Shown: positions 23,672 to 32,688 of the stretch, in pieces
Position numbering within the stretch: the stretch's first letter is position 1
Layout: the number at the start of each line of letters is the position of its first letter
Assembly (NCBI RefSeq): GCF_002998925.1
Contig: NZ_CP027228.1
Span: 930,001-994,000, forward strand
Direction of reading: 5' to 3'
DNA: 64,000 nt
Origin: Mogibacterium diversum
GTDB lineage: Bacteria; Bacillota; Clostridia; Peptostreptococcales; Anaerovoracaceae
Program-made: the position numbers and the translations under genes
The notes under the pieces: generated by a model
Told to the model about the DNA's origin: nothing
The model's database searches: none
What the model saw: only the letters and a program-made list of their open reading frames with translations

Positions 23672-25453
23672 TTACAATCTTGTAATTACTGTATTTCTAT
23701 TAAGTTTAACTTTACCTTTTCTTTTGATATAGTCTTCAATATCAAATAAATTCTTCTTATCATAGTCCTCCAAGAGCTTGTAATTCTTATGCTTTGTAAT
23801 ATCGAATTTGTCTGATAAGAACGGTCTGACACCTCGAAGCTGAAAAATACATTTACTGCCATCCATAACCGTTATCTCGTCTTGGCTCATCAGCTCCTTT
23901 CCTGTCTTTTGATAATTCAATCCATAGCTATTGGCATTGGAGCGTGTTTCCGATGTATTATACAGGTCTATGGTTTCTTTCCCCAATGTTTCAGATAGCT
24001 CTTTAAGTGTTGTCTTTTCCTTTCCGCCCAAGAATAGCGTGCTATCACAGTTGCCCACGATTGTGTCAGCATTATCCTTATATATCGCCTTTAACTGAGA
24101 TTGCGCCTGCAAGATAATACTTGCTGAAATCTCTCTTGAACGGATTGTTGCAATTAGCTTCTCAAACTTTGGAATTAAGCCGATATTTGCAAATTCATCA
24201 AGCAAACACCTTACATGAACAGGTAATCTTCCTCCGTACTCGTCATCTGCCTTATCACAAAGTAGATTAAAGAGCTGTGAGTACATAATAGATACCACAA
24301 AGTTAAAAGTATCATCTGTATCAGAGATAATAACAAAGAGCGCTGTCTTTCTATCGCCAAGAGTGTCAAGCTCAAGTTCATCTTCCTTCATCAAGTCTCT
24401 AAGCTCCTGAATATCGAAAGGAGCAAGCCTTGCACCACATGATATAAGAATAGACTTCGCCGTTTTTCCCGCAGCCAATTTGTACTTTTTATATTGCTTC
24501 ACTGCAAAATGTGTTGGCTCTTTCTTTTCTAACGCTTCAAAGAGTCTATCAATCGGATTCATGTAAGTTTCATCATCTTCTCTTACCTCTGAAGCATCTA
24601 TCATATCAAGGAGTGTCGCAAAGTTCTTTTCTTCTCTTGGAGCTTCATAGAAGATATATCCGATAAGAGCTGTATAGTAGAGTTTTTCGGCTTTGACCCA
24701 AAAATCCTCACCTGCTTTTTCACCCTCACCCTTAGTGTTTGCAATGATTGTCTGCACTAATTTGAGTATATCTTTTTCACTTCTAAGGTAGGCGAATGGA
24801 TTGTATTTCATGCTCTTTTTGAAGTTGATGGTATTTAAGATTTTTATCTCATACCCGTTATCTTCAAGCATCTTACCACACTCAATTACTATCGTTCCTT
24901 TAGGATCTGTAACACAATATGACGAGTGCATTTGCATTAGGTTCGGTTTTACATAAAATCTCGTCTTACCTGAGCCTGAACCACCAATAACAAGTACATT
25001 TTTGTTACGAGCATACTTTGGATTAGCAGGTCTTCCATTCATTGTTAATCGTTCAGTTTGGGTAAGCAAAATGTTGTTTTGAAACTTTTCATCCATATAT
25101 GGCTGAATATCTTTTGTCGTTCCCCATCTTGCTGAGCCATACTCTTTCCCCTGTCTGAACTTTTTAGCATTTTTCCCTTTGGTATATACGATAAATTTGA
25201 TTAAAACAGCTACTACCACGCCCATTATAATATCCGTAGGATGAATACTCGTAATAAAGCTCATCGTATTAATCTCTAATATCCCTTGAAAGATTTTGTC
25301 TATCACATCGCCACCCGTATATGCTCGTACATGACGAGAAAAGATATTGCCAACATAGAAAAATGCAAGATAGGGAATGTTCTGCTTTAGAAACTTTACC
25401 TTATCTTGCACCTTAAATAAGCCTTTGATGTCCTGTAATATTTTATCTATCAT
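23672..25453 (-). CDS. virD4: VirD4-like type IV coupling protein (CD1115 family)
   Basis: 593 residues. Two membrane segments lie near the N-terminus (about 25-45 and 65-90), then a TraG/VirD4 ATPase: Walker A VIGGSGSGKTRFYVKP near 154, CVTDPKGT shortly after, and Walker B RCLLDEFANIG near 416 followed by SASIILQAQSQLKAIY. It couples the relaxosome to the secretion channel and pumps DNA. The start ATGA overlaps the pcfB stop, implying translational coupling. Confidence 0.95.
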   Translation of the reverse strand: MIDKILQDIKGLFKVQDKVKFLKQNIPYLAFFYVGNIFSRHVRAYTGGDVIDKIFQGILEINTMSFITSIHPTDIIMGVVVAVLIKFIVYTKGKNAKKFRQGKEYGSARWGTTKDIQPYMDEKFQNNILLTQTERLTMNGRPANPKYARNKNVLVIGGSGSGKTRFYVKPNLMQMHSSYCVTDPKGTIVIECGKMLEDNGYEIKILNTINFKKSMKYNPFAYLRSEKDILKLVQTIIANTKGEGEKAGEDFWVKAEKLYYTALIGYIFYEAPREEKNFATLLDMIDASEVREDDETYMNPIDRLFEALEKKEPTHFAVKQYKKYKLAAGKTAKSILISCGARLAPFDIQELRDLMKEDELELDTLGDRKTALFVIISDTDDTFNFVVSIMYSQLFNLLCDKADDEYGGRLPVHVRCLLDEFANIGLIPKFEKLIATIRSREISASIILQAQSQLKAIYKDNADTIVGNCDSTLFLGGKEKTTLKELSETLGKETIDLYNTSETRSNANSYGLNYQKTGKELMSQDEITVMDGSKCIFQLRGVRPFLSDKFDITKHKNYKLLEDYDKKNLFDIEDYIKRKGKVKLNRNTVITRL

Positions 25454-25935
25454 AGGCTCTGCTCCTTTTGTTTATTCTTGATTTTATCTTTGGAAACAGA
25501 GTTTTTAGCCATCTCCTTGAACTTCTCAATATTCTTGTGAATTGACTCCTTATTTTTCTCTTTCTTCTCAATATTTGAAAGCACATTTTGAAAAGCTTTA
25601 TTCATAACTTTTGTATCTTTTGCTTGGAAGAATACTGAATGTGTCCCAGTCTCCTTATCTTTCATCACTGAGAATTTAACGCCATGTTTATTCAATTCTT
25701 TTTTTAGTTCTTTTAATTCACCATCTTTAACATTGATTTCTTCAAGCTGACCTTTCTTAACCATATCTTTGAGTTTGACTTCATTTCCCTCAGCCTTGAT
25801 AAGTTTATCTAAGCCACCATGTTGTTTTGATCTCTGTTGTAACTTCTTTACTTGGCTTAAGATTTCTTGATATGTTGCCTTTAAGACATTAACTTCAATA
25901 TTAACTACTCTATTAGAAATTTCTTCATTTATCAT
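25450..25935 (-). CDS. PcfB family protein (DUF3801)
   Basis: 161 residues. The N-terminal half matches PcfB/DUF3801 (EEISNRVVNIEVNVLKATYQ), and the C-terminal tail is strongly basic. In pCF10 PcfB is an adaptor at the coupling protein; here it is upstream of virD4 with ATGA overlaps at both ends (with the initiator gene at 25935 and virD4 at 25450), which fits that role. Cytoplasmic. Confidence 0.85.
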   Translation of the reverse strand: MINEEISNRVVNIEVNVLKATYQEILSQVKKLQQRSKQHGGLDKLIKAEGNEVKLKDMVKKGQLEEINVKDGELKELKKELNKHGVKFSVMKDKETGTHSVFFQAKDTKVMNKAFQNVLSNIEKKEKNKESIHKNIEKFKEMAKNSVSKDKIKNKQKEQSL

Positions 25936-26972
25936 CAGTAACCTCCTTCCCTCATATCATAACTAACAAGTGCTGTATAATAGGCATCCATATTGCTTGG
26001 TGCATTATATGCTGCCGTTAAAATAAATGCTCTTACATTTCTTATTTTTGATTCGTTCTCTGATAAAGCATTTACAAGATACTCCATATGCGAAGAATCT
26101 AATTCTCTAAATCTCTCTTGAACAACATATGCTGGTAATTTCGTTTGATTTATTGTGACTGTATCTTCCGCATTTAATACCATAACATCAGCTAAAACTT
26201 TAATTATTTCATCAAAGGTTTTAGCAATAATCTTATTGCCCAGTTTCATATGTTCGTTGTATCCTGTGCTTTCTCTTAATTCTTCTAAACAAGATTTATA
26301 TGATTTTATTTGTTTACGTCCTTCCTCCATTCCGTCCCCTGAATAAAACAGATCTCTTTCATAGATGGGTAGGTGGGAGGAATTCTCTGTAGAAATATCT
26401 GAAGTAATCTTTGATGAATTATTTGTAGTAATCTCTGGTAATGGTTCATGCAAGTTGCCATAATGCACTGGTAGATTTTCATCAAATGCATCGGTGCTAA
26501 ATGCCTCATTGCATTGGTTGATTTTACCCTCTTCCATTGGTGCATTTTGCCCTAATGCATTAGGCATAGCACTTTTACTTACTTGTTCTAATATTTCTCT
26601 TTCTTTCTCTTGTTTTCTTTGATTTAGTTCAAGATAAAGTTCTTCTAATTTCTTATCATTTATTGTGTACCACTTCGTTTTATCTCTAGGATCTTTATTA
26701 TAGTTTCCAACTAAAAGATAGCCCGCTTTTTCAAGCTTAGAAAAAGTTCTCTTTACTGTATCAACACTTAAATAATCAAAATCTTTTTCTTGCCATGCTC
26801 GTATTGAGTTATATGTCCAATACTTGCCATCATGATAATTGTTACCAGACTTCTTATTTATCTCAATCCAGTAATTTATTTGTTGAAGCACAAGAGCTTC
26901 ATTTAAGCCTAATTCTCTAGCTAATGCTTTATTAGCCAGTATAGGTTGTTCATCAAATAAATACATACTCAT
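25935..26972 (-). CDS. Replication initiator-like winged-helix protein with DUF6017-type C-terminus
   Basis: 345 residues. The N-terminal 110 residues form a winged helix of the RepA/phage-replisome-organiser type (LGLNEALVLQQINYWIEIN, SVDTVKRTFSKLEKAGYLLV). The middle is a polar linker with many Asn and Ser. The C-terminal part (AYVVQERFRELDSSHMEYLV, RNVRAFILTAAYNAP) matches the DUF6017 segment of ICE replication initiators. It may allow autonomous replication of the excised circle. GGAGG seven bases before the ATG at 26972 supports the start. It overlaps pcfB by an ATGA. Confidence 0.8.
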   Translation of the reverse strand: MSMYLFDEQPILANKALARELGLNEALVLQQINYWIEINKKSGNNYHDGKYWTYNSIRAWQEKDFDYLSVDTVKRTFSKLEKAGYLLVGNYNKDPRDKTKWYTINDKKLEELYLELNQRKQEKEREILEQVSKSAMPNALGQNAPMEEGKINQCNEAFSTDAFDENLPVHYGNLHEPLPEITTNNSSKITSDISTENSSHLPIYERDLFYSGDGMEEGRKQIKSYKSCLEELRESTGYNEHMKLGNKIIAKTFDEIIKVLADVMVLNAEDTVTINQTKLPAYVVQERFRELDSSHMEYLVNALSENESKIRNVRAFILTAAYNAPSNMDAYYTALVSYDMREGGY

Positions 26973-27009
26973 ATCATCGCCTCCTTTCTCTGAAATTTAG
27001 GCATAGAAA

Positions 27010-27038
27010 AAGACGATAGATTTATATTCCATCGTCTT
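27010..27038 (-). promoter_or_regulatory. Intergenic hairpin before the replication initiator gene
   Basis: Perfect eight-base-pair stem AAGACGAT/ATCGTCTT with a 13-base loop and TTTTT on the minus strand, between the CD1845-type gene stop and the initiator ribosome binding site. Same CGAT stem family as the hairpins at 10167-10190 and 22906-22940. Confidence 0.6.
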
Positions 27039-27047
27039 AACTCTCTC

Positions 27048-27329
27048 TTATATTTCCTTTAATGTATCTTTCGCTACTTCAAGATATGCTGTGATCCAAA
27101 GTGCAATTTTAGGTAGCCCATAAGGACTGATCAAGAATGCCAGTAGTAATGCTGCTATTCCTGTTGCCATATCTTTTTGTATAAAGCAAGCTACTGCTCC
27201 TATAAATACTAGAAAAGATATTATACCTAAAATCATTCCACTAACTCTTATAATATATTTTAGAAAAGCAATTAGTATCGACAAGAGCAATATTATTGGA
27301 AATAAGATAATTTTTAATACCCATCTCAT
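27048..27329 (-). CDS. CD1845 family small membrane protein
   Basis: 93 residues, nearly all hydrophobic: LKIILFPIILLLSILIAFLK, ISFLVFIGAVACFIQ and IAALLLAFLISPYGLP, with a short C-terminal helix. The arrangement and the SPYGLP segment match the CD1845 family found at the head of CTn-type transfer operons. Inner-membrane location; role unknown. It follows the KilA-N gene by 11 bases. Confidence 0.8.
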   Translation of the reverse strand: MRWVLKIILFPIILLLSILIAFLKYIIRVSGMILGIISFLVFIGAVACFIQKDMATGIAALLLAFLISPYGLPKIALWITAYLEVAKDTLKEI

Positions 27330-27340
27330 AACATACCTCT

Positions 27341-28192
27341 CTATTTCTTTGACTTATCCTCTAAACTCTTAATTCCTGTATTGTTCAACTTTTCAATTGA
27401 CATCAGCTGAGTTCTCGCAAGCTTTCTAAGTTCTATCATTCTTTCTTTTTGTTCCATACCTTTACCAATAAGGATTGCATTATAGCTTTCCATATTTGCT
27501 AGTACCAATAATTCATTCAGACTTGCATAGTCTCTCATATTACCTTTCAAATCTGGATTTTCTTCACGCCACTGTTTTGCTCTTTTGTTAAATAAGGCAA
27601 CATTGAGCATATCTGCTTCACTTGCATATTTATAGGATAACTGTTCGTCGGTAAGATCCTTTAATAGATATTCTTTGATTGCATCTGTATGGATTTTATA
27701 GTTAATCTTAGAAATTTCTCTATTCAAATTCCAACCTAACGATAGCTTAGAATTTTCATCTGACTTAAGCCTTTTGTAGTCTTGGATTAAATAGAGCTTA
27801 AACTCTGCTGAAATCCATGAAGCAAATTCCATTGCTATATCAGGATGAGCGAACGTTCCTCCACCTCTCCCAGATTTAGAAACAATACCGATCGCATTTG
27901 TATTTTCAATCCATCTTTGAGGTGATAATGTAAATGCATTTGTTCCTGCTTCCTTTCTAAAGGAGTCGAATTCGACCCCTTTAAAATTAGGATTGTGAAT
28001 AGTCTCCCAGAGACCAAGGAATTCAATTGTATCTCTTACTCTTAGCCAGTTTTTAACAACATCTTTAGGTTCATGCACATTTTTGTATCTTGCAATATCC
28101 GTTAGACTTATATAGTCATTTTTAAAGTCTTCAGTATAAATTTGAATAGCAAAACCTTTTGCTTCGATCGTGTCTTTTTTCACCTTAGACAT
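27341..28192 (-). CDS. KilA-N domain protein
   Basis: 283 residues with a KilA-N/APSES-type DNA-binding domain over about 10-135: YISLTDIARYKN, VVKNWLRVRDTIEFLGLWE, and GRGGGTFAHPDIAMEFASWI, all hallmark segments. The C-terminal half is helical. KilA-N proteins are common in phages and mobile elements and probably act as DNA-binding regulators; the role here is unknown. RBS AAGGAGG lies just upstream of the ATG at 28192. It appears to be the first gene of the transfer operon on this side. Confidence 0.88.
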   Translation of the reverse strand: MSKVKKDTIEAKGFAIQIYTEDFKNDYISLTDIARYKNVHEPKDVVKNWLRVRDTIEFLGLWETIHNPNFKGVEFDSFRKEAGTNAFTLSPQRWIENTNAIGIVSKSGRGGGTFAHPDIAMEFASWISAEFKLYLIQDYKRLKSDENSKLSLGWNLNREISKINYKIHTDAIKEYLLKDLTDEQLSYKYASEADMLNVALFNKRAKQWREENPDLKGNMRDYASLNELLVLANMESYNAILIGKGMEQKERMIELRKLARTQLMSIEKLNNTGIKSLEDKSKK

Positions 28193-28251
28193 GTGAGTTC
28201 CTCCTTTATGCTGATGTACTGTTTACAACATTTATTTTCGTAATAACTGCT

Positions 28252-29724
28252 CTAAACAGCACACCAACGATTCATTTTTTTGATTTTAAACTTTGGTAGA
28301 AGCTCTAAAACCCTTGTATTTACTTGACTATTTGCCTGTGTCATTATTATGACACGAAACCCTCTACAAGGATCTAATATAAACATCTTTGTTGCAGGAA
28401 TATTTACTCCTTCAAGTAATGTAGAATTAGCAATAAGCATTTTTATTTCTGGTAAATCAACATATAAGTCCTCTATAAAATACCTTATTGGCTCTGGTAT
28501 TGAACCATGATGATAAATAACTCCTTTTTCAATATAATCAGCTAATTTATAATCCTCGTGTACATATTCCCTCAAATCACTAGCAGCTTTATTAAGTCTA
28601 AGCATTTGTCTTTCAGGGAGTTTAGAAAATAGTTTAAACGCAAAATTTTCAAGCTTTTTAGGACTGTTTAAATATATTATATTTTTGTTATCACAATTTG
28701 TAATAACAACATCTGCGTCGTCTCCTAATTCATTGACCTGTAAATCAATCAGCTTGTCCTTCATCGTAGAATATTGATCTAATAAAACTTTCTTATTGTT
28801 CTCCAAATCGTAAAAATAAAACATTTCTGACTTAACATTTTCAACAACACTATACCATTCATCAACATTCGGGAGACATTCAATCTTTAAACTTTCTTTA
28901 GATCTTAAGAATGGCGTCAAATATTTGCAAACAAGGTTTTCGTTTCTTTTTTTGCAAATAATAATAACAGAAGCCAAGATCACACTGCGTCTATTTTCAT
29001 CTGAAAATTCATCTAATATATTATGTGCTTCATCAATAACTAATAAATCAAATTTCAAATTTGGGTTATTCTGTAGCAATCTCAACAGTCTTTCTTGAGT
29101 TAACACAGCAATTATTTCATTATCTTTATCACTATACATTTCTGGATATGTTATTATTTTCCTATATCCAAATTTATTTATAATCCTTTTCTTCGTTTGC
29201 ACCAAAAGAGATTTTGTAGGAGAAATGATACATATTTTTTTAAATTTAGTGTGTTCAATAAATGATAATATCAATTCCGTTTTCCCATACGATGTTGGAG
29301 CCACAATAATCTGCGATTTTAATTTTGATTCTGTAGCTTCCTTAAATAATTCAAACTGCCCTATTGTTTGATACGAATTATTCCATTTAAATTCATCACT
29401 CTCTATACTATTTATTTCAGTATAGATATTCCCATATCTCTCTGAATAATTTAGATTGTTTTCTATAAATTTTGATATGGGGATAAGCCCTTTATTCAAA
29501 CTTAATTCGTATAGCGGTTTATAATCATCTGTTATTTTGCTATACAATAAAAATAATCTGTATCCTAATCTTTGTAGATTTTTATTATCCAATCCAGTCA
29601 AAAAAATCCCTATAGATAATATTTTTTCTAGTTCTTCATCTGATAACTCTATACCTATCTGTAACTTTTTATATAGTTCTGGAAATTCAGTGTTATAAAG
29701 CTTCCTCAATGTTAATTTATCCAC
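28252..29724 (-). CDS. HamB/AbpB-like superfamily 2 helicase, C-terminally truncated
   Basis: 490 residues. Helicase motifs are clear: I APTSYGKTELIL near 142, Ia SPTKSLLVQTKKRI, II VIDEAHNILDE near 230, and IV-V YHHGSIPEPIRYF and ANSTLLEGVNIPATK near 430. The motif VI region (GRAGR-type arginine finger) that should follow is missing: after ILDPCRG the sequence switches to an unrelated 35-residue tail ending NRWCAV. HamB helicases are normally several hundred residues longer. At the switch the DNA has a palindrome GTGTCATAATAATGACAC. So this is probably a deletion product that has lost activity. It starts 10 bases after the HamA-like gene. Confidence 0.7.
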   Translation of the reverse strand: MDKLTLRKLYNTEFPELYKKLQIGIELSDEELEKILSIGIFLTGLDNKNLQRLGYRLFLLYSKITDDYKPLYELSLNKGLIPISKFIENNLNYSERYGNIYTEINSIESDEFKWNNSYQTIGQFELFKEATESKLKSQIIVAPTSYGKTELILSFIEHTKFKKICIISPTKSLLVQTKKRIINKFGYRKIITYPEMYSDKDNEIIAVLTQERLLRLLQNNPNLKFDLLVIDEAHNILDEFSDENRRSVILASVIIICKKRNENLVCKYLTPFLRSKESLKIECLPNVDEWYSVVENVKSEMFYFYDLENNKKVLLDQYSTMKDKLIDLQVNELGDDADVVITNCDNKNIIYLNSPKKLENFAFKLFSKLPERQMLRLNKAASDLREYVHEDYKLADYIEKGVIYHHGSIPEPIRYFIEDLYVDLPEIKMLIANSTLLEGVNIPATKMFILDPCRGFRVIIMTQANSQVNTRVLELLPKFKIKKMNRWCAV

Positions 29725-29734
29725 TTCAAACCTC

Positions 29735-30502
29735 CTATACTAATGTCACTAAAAAATCTATTATTGCTTGATATGTTTGTTTTTGTATTGCAATTAATTT
29801 CAATTTTGAAAATTTATTAGAGCTTAATATCGAATTGTACAGTTTTCTTAGTTCTATTGAATCTATTGTAGAATTAAATATGCAAAACACAGTACCACCT
29901 AAAATAACATTTTTATCGTTGCTTAAACATGAGTTGCTATTTTTATTAAGTATATTAACTATAGTATTTTTTTCACTAGTATCATCCAATGCACTCCTAA
30001 CGCTATTCACTGCATTTAACCATAATTGTGAATTGTGCATATTCAGTCGTGTATCTAAATCTCTTTTAGCAGTATTGATTCTTTCTCGTACCTTTTCAGT
30101 AGAAGTTTTTAGTTTACCTAATTCTCCCGCTTTTGATTCTATAATCCATAAATCTTTATTAGGATCAACAGCAATAATATCAAAACCCTTTTTTACATTT
30201 CTTTCTTCTAAATTAAAAAATGGTGAAACTATTTTAATATCAGTAAATTCTCTAATCAGCACATTTAACAATAACTCACCTATCACTCCTACTTTTCTAT
30301 TTATATTACTTGGAATTCTATGATTTACCAATTCTTTTACAGTTTCATTAAATGAATGATAATTGAGTCCTGAAACAAGAGCATATTCTCCATGACAAAT
30401 TTCAACCAATTGCTCTTTTATTTTATCCTTTAATTCATCACCTAGATTATGAATTTCTAATATAATACTTTCTCCAATTTTTCTTTCAATTACATCATTC
30501 AT
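29735..30502 (-). CDS. HamA/DUF1837-like nuclease of a Hachiman-type defence pair
   Basis: 255 residues. The centre carries a PD-(D/E)XK-like layout as in HamA/AbpA (DUF1837): GVIGELLLNVLIREF near 88, KKGFDIIAVDP near 123 and LWIIESKAGELGKL near 136, giving E, D and E-x-K. The following helices contain TAKRDLDTRLNMHNSQLW. The downstream helicase gene 10 bases away completes a HamA-HamB (Hachiman) gene pair, in which the helicase senses DNA and HamA degrades it. The partner helicase is truncated, so the system may be inactive. Family assignment rests on motif layout and context, not on a search. Confidence 0.6.
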   Translation of the reverse strand: MNDVIERKIGESIILEIHNLGDELKDKIKEQLVEICHGEYALVSGLNYHSFNETVKELVNHRIPSNINRKVGVIGELLLNVLIREFTDIKIVSPFFNLEERNVKKGFDIIAVDPNKDLWIIESKAGELGKLKTSTEKVRERINTAKRDLDTRLNMHNSQLWLNAVNSVRSALDDTSEKNTIVNILNKNSNSCLSNDKNVILGGTVFCIFNSTIDSIELRKLYNSILSSNKFSKLKLIAIQKQTYQAIIDFLVTLV

Positions 30503-30524
30503 TATACTTTTCCTTTTATTGTAA

Positions 30525-31186
30525 TTAAGACTTATACTCTCCAGTAGCCTCTCTTATCATTCCGTCATGCCAATCTACCGTTTCTAATGGCATTTCATGA
30601 TATTTATCAAATACTTCATACAGATACTTATACTTGACCTTATTTTCAATAATCTTCTTCAGAGAATCTGTATCCATTGAAATAATCTTCATGCCTGTAA
30701 TAGTTTCTTCATCTCTGGTATATAGGATTATTTTTCTATACCTAAAATCTGAAATCACATTTTTATCTAAGTATGTGCTGACAAACAAACTGTAATCGAA
30801 CGGATTATTAAACCTAATTCTGCAATATCTCCTAAATGTCTTTAAACAGGCTCCATCTCTATTTTTCTTTGATTGTTTCCGCATACAAGAGTTGCTACAA
30901 ATAATAGCGAATGTTTAAGATAATAGGTGTATGCTTAATATTCATATATAATATCTGCATAACTTCCAGCTACATGTGTCTTAGGCAATAAATTAGCTTC
31001 TAATTATAACTTCATGAAGTCCAAGATATTCCATTGTCTTTACTTACTTTATGCCATATATAATTCCCAAAATATATTCAAAGATAGTTGGTATTGCAGT
31101 CTCATCTGCAACACTTTATTCTATTCGCTTATCATCTCGTGTTTCAAAATAATTTAGTATCTCTATAAGCACAGAATCATTAAAAT
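30525..31186 (-). pseudogene. Broken AlwI-family type II restriction endonuclease gene
   Basis: Reading across frames on the minus strand recovers, in order, LIEILNYFETRDDKRIE, a stop, then ADETAIPTIFEYILGI, a frameshift, then EANLLPKTHVAGSYADIIYE, then QRKIEMEPV-stop-RHLGDIAEL, and finally FVSTYLDKNVISDFRYRK and GMKIISMDTDSLKKII. These segments and their order are those of AlwI-family restriction endonucleases as I remember them, including the QR..EMEPVSRHLG signature. At least two stops and two frameshifts break the frame, and a 119-codon open frame at 30525-30884 is only its C-terminal third with a wrong-frame beginning. No cognate methyltransferase gene remains beside it. Confidence 0.75.
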
Positions 31187-31217
31187 TCTAATCAATAAAG
31201 TCTATAGGTAATTTATT

Positions 31218-32393
31218 TCACCTAAGTTTAAAATAATCAAATAACTGCTGACAAACATATCCATTATAATATTCACCGTATGCCTTGAGTTTCTCATTAA
31301 CAATATATTCTGAATTTTCAAAATGAGACATATAGCCAAGTAGTCCTATAAAACACACTAAGTCATCGGAATAAATTCCTGCATAAGCCTTATACCAAGC
31401 ATTATCCCATTCACAAATTATCTTATATAATTTTTTATATAATTCCAGTTGAGTTTCATTAAGCTGAAACCATTTTGCATTTAGCAGCCTTTTCTCCGTT
31501 CCCTCAGCAAAGGAATGATAGTGTAATTCATCACACAAGGATTTTAACAGCTTTGAAATAATTCCCACCATCATATCTGCCATACGCAAGCCATAACTAT
31601 CTTTTGAATTTTTCTCTGTCACATTAGACAGTCCCATTACAACTGCAGCTTGCATTGTCCTGCTGGCTTCGTTCTGCTCTCCCTCTTTATCTAAAACTAA
31701 GGAGTAATTATTAATCTGTTCTTCCTGCAAATATTTCGCAAAACCGTCAAATGGCATATGATAATCCCATTGCAATTTTGGAATAGCTGAAATATCGTCC
31801 AATATATACAGTAAATTTTCAAAGGCTTCATTCTCAAGCTCTTTAAGACTTATATTTGAGCGGTTAAATTCAATTCGTTCTCTAAAAAATCTTTTCAATT
31901 CATCTACAAATTCTTCTGGATTATCGTAAATACTTTTGATAACATTCTGAGGACGATAAGTAACAAGAGCTTTTGTAATGGAATACTTAACTGCATCTGC
32001 ATTTATAATTAAGTTATTCCGATAGCCTTCAAAAAGTTGCAAAACCAAATATTCTATCTTACTCGCAACAGAAAAATACAACTTGGTACTTTCATCGAAA
32101 ATGGCTAAGAAGTCCATCATAAACTGTATGTTGGCTTTATCGAGCGAAGCAAATCCACATTCAAACTTCTTTTGCTTCAAGGTTGTACTTTTTAATTCTC
32201 CGTTTTTATCTTTACGGTCTGCATATTTACTTTCAAAATCCTTATATTTATTGAAAGCTTCTTTTTCTTTTTCTTTAGACCAACCAACTATAACAGTGAC
32301 AAAATTGTCATAATAATTTGTAGCAGTTACGGTATTATAGTTGATTTTTCTACTGTGTTCAGACTCATCATAATAAAATTTGTATGTATCCAT
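31218..32393 (-). CDS. DUF3800-like protein in ICE defence cargo
   Basis: 391 residues from the ATG at 32393, which is preceded by AAAAGGAG about 11 bases upstream. The N-terminus YKFYYDESEHSRKI has the DES motif of DUF3800 proteins (predicted RNase H-like nucleases), and MADMMVGIISKLLKS later in the protein resembles the second conserved segment of that family. The open frame continues 45 codons upstream through a transposase-like HTH fragment, which I exclude. DUF3800 genes are frequent in defence islands and mobile elements, and this one lies among restriction and Hachiman-like remnants. Function is not established. Confidence 0.6.
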   Translation of the reverse strand: MDTYKFYYDESEHSRKINYNTVTATNYYDNFVTVIVGWSKEKEKEAFNKYKDFESKYADRKDKNGELKSTTLKQKKFECGFASLDKANIQFMMDFLAIFDESTKLYFSVASKIEYLVLQLFEGYRNNLIINADAVKYSITKALVTYRPQNVIKSIYDNPEEFVDELKRFFRERIEFNRSNISLKELENEAFENLLYILDDISAIPKLQWDYHMPFDGFAKYLQEEQINNYSLVLDKEGEQNEASRTMQAAVVMGLSNVTEKNSKDSYGLRMADMMVGIISKLLKSLCDELHYHSFAEGTEKRLLNAKWFQLNETQLELYKKLYKIICEWDNAWYKAYAGIYSDDLVCFIGLLGYMSHFENSEYIVNEKLKAYGEYYNGYVCQQLFDYFKLR

Positions 32394-32576
32394 AACTGTT
32401 CTGTCTCCTTTTGTTTTTCCCTCGTTACGAATCCATGCGTACAGATGTTCCCTGCTGTGATAACCAAGTTGGTGCACCGTATCTGTAACAGATCCTATCT
32501 GATGATAAATACGTAGCACCTTTACCATCTGTCTTTTGAATACATCAATGCCTTCTTTTAGAGTCTCAATATGTGT
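32394..32576 (-). pseudogene. Transposase HTH fragment upstream of the DUF3800-like gene
   Basis: In frame with the DUF3800-like protein, the upstream codons read KVLRIYHQIGSVTDTVHQLG and then YHSREHLYAWIRNEG, the helix-turn-helix of IS3-type OrfA transposase proteins. A TGA at 32577-32579 bounds the fragment. No terminal inverted repeats or OrfB remains are visible, so it is a relic. Confidence 0.55.
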
Positions 32577-32688
32577 TCAAGTTTTTATCCGCCCCATCCT
32601 CTCCTCAAAGTCATGTGCATTATCTTTTATACTGTTCGATAATTTAAACAAAACTGGAATTTATCTCTACCTTTAAGTAGGCAGTTCT

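Noticed and set aside
30525..30884. 119-codon open frame as an intact small gene
   Set aside because: Its second half is the C-terminal part of the broken AlwI-like gene and its first half is a wrong-frame reading; no ribosome binding site.
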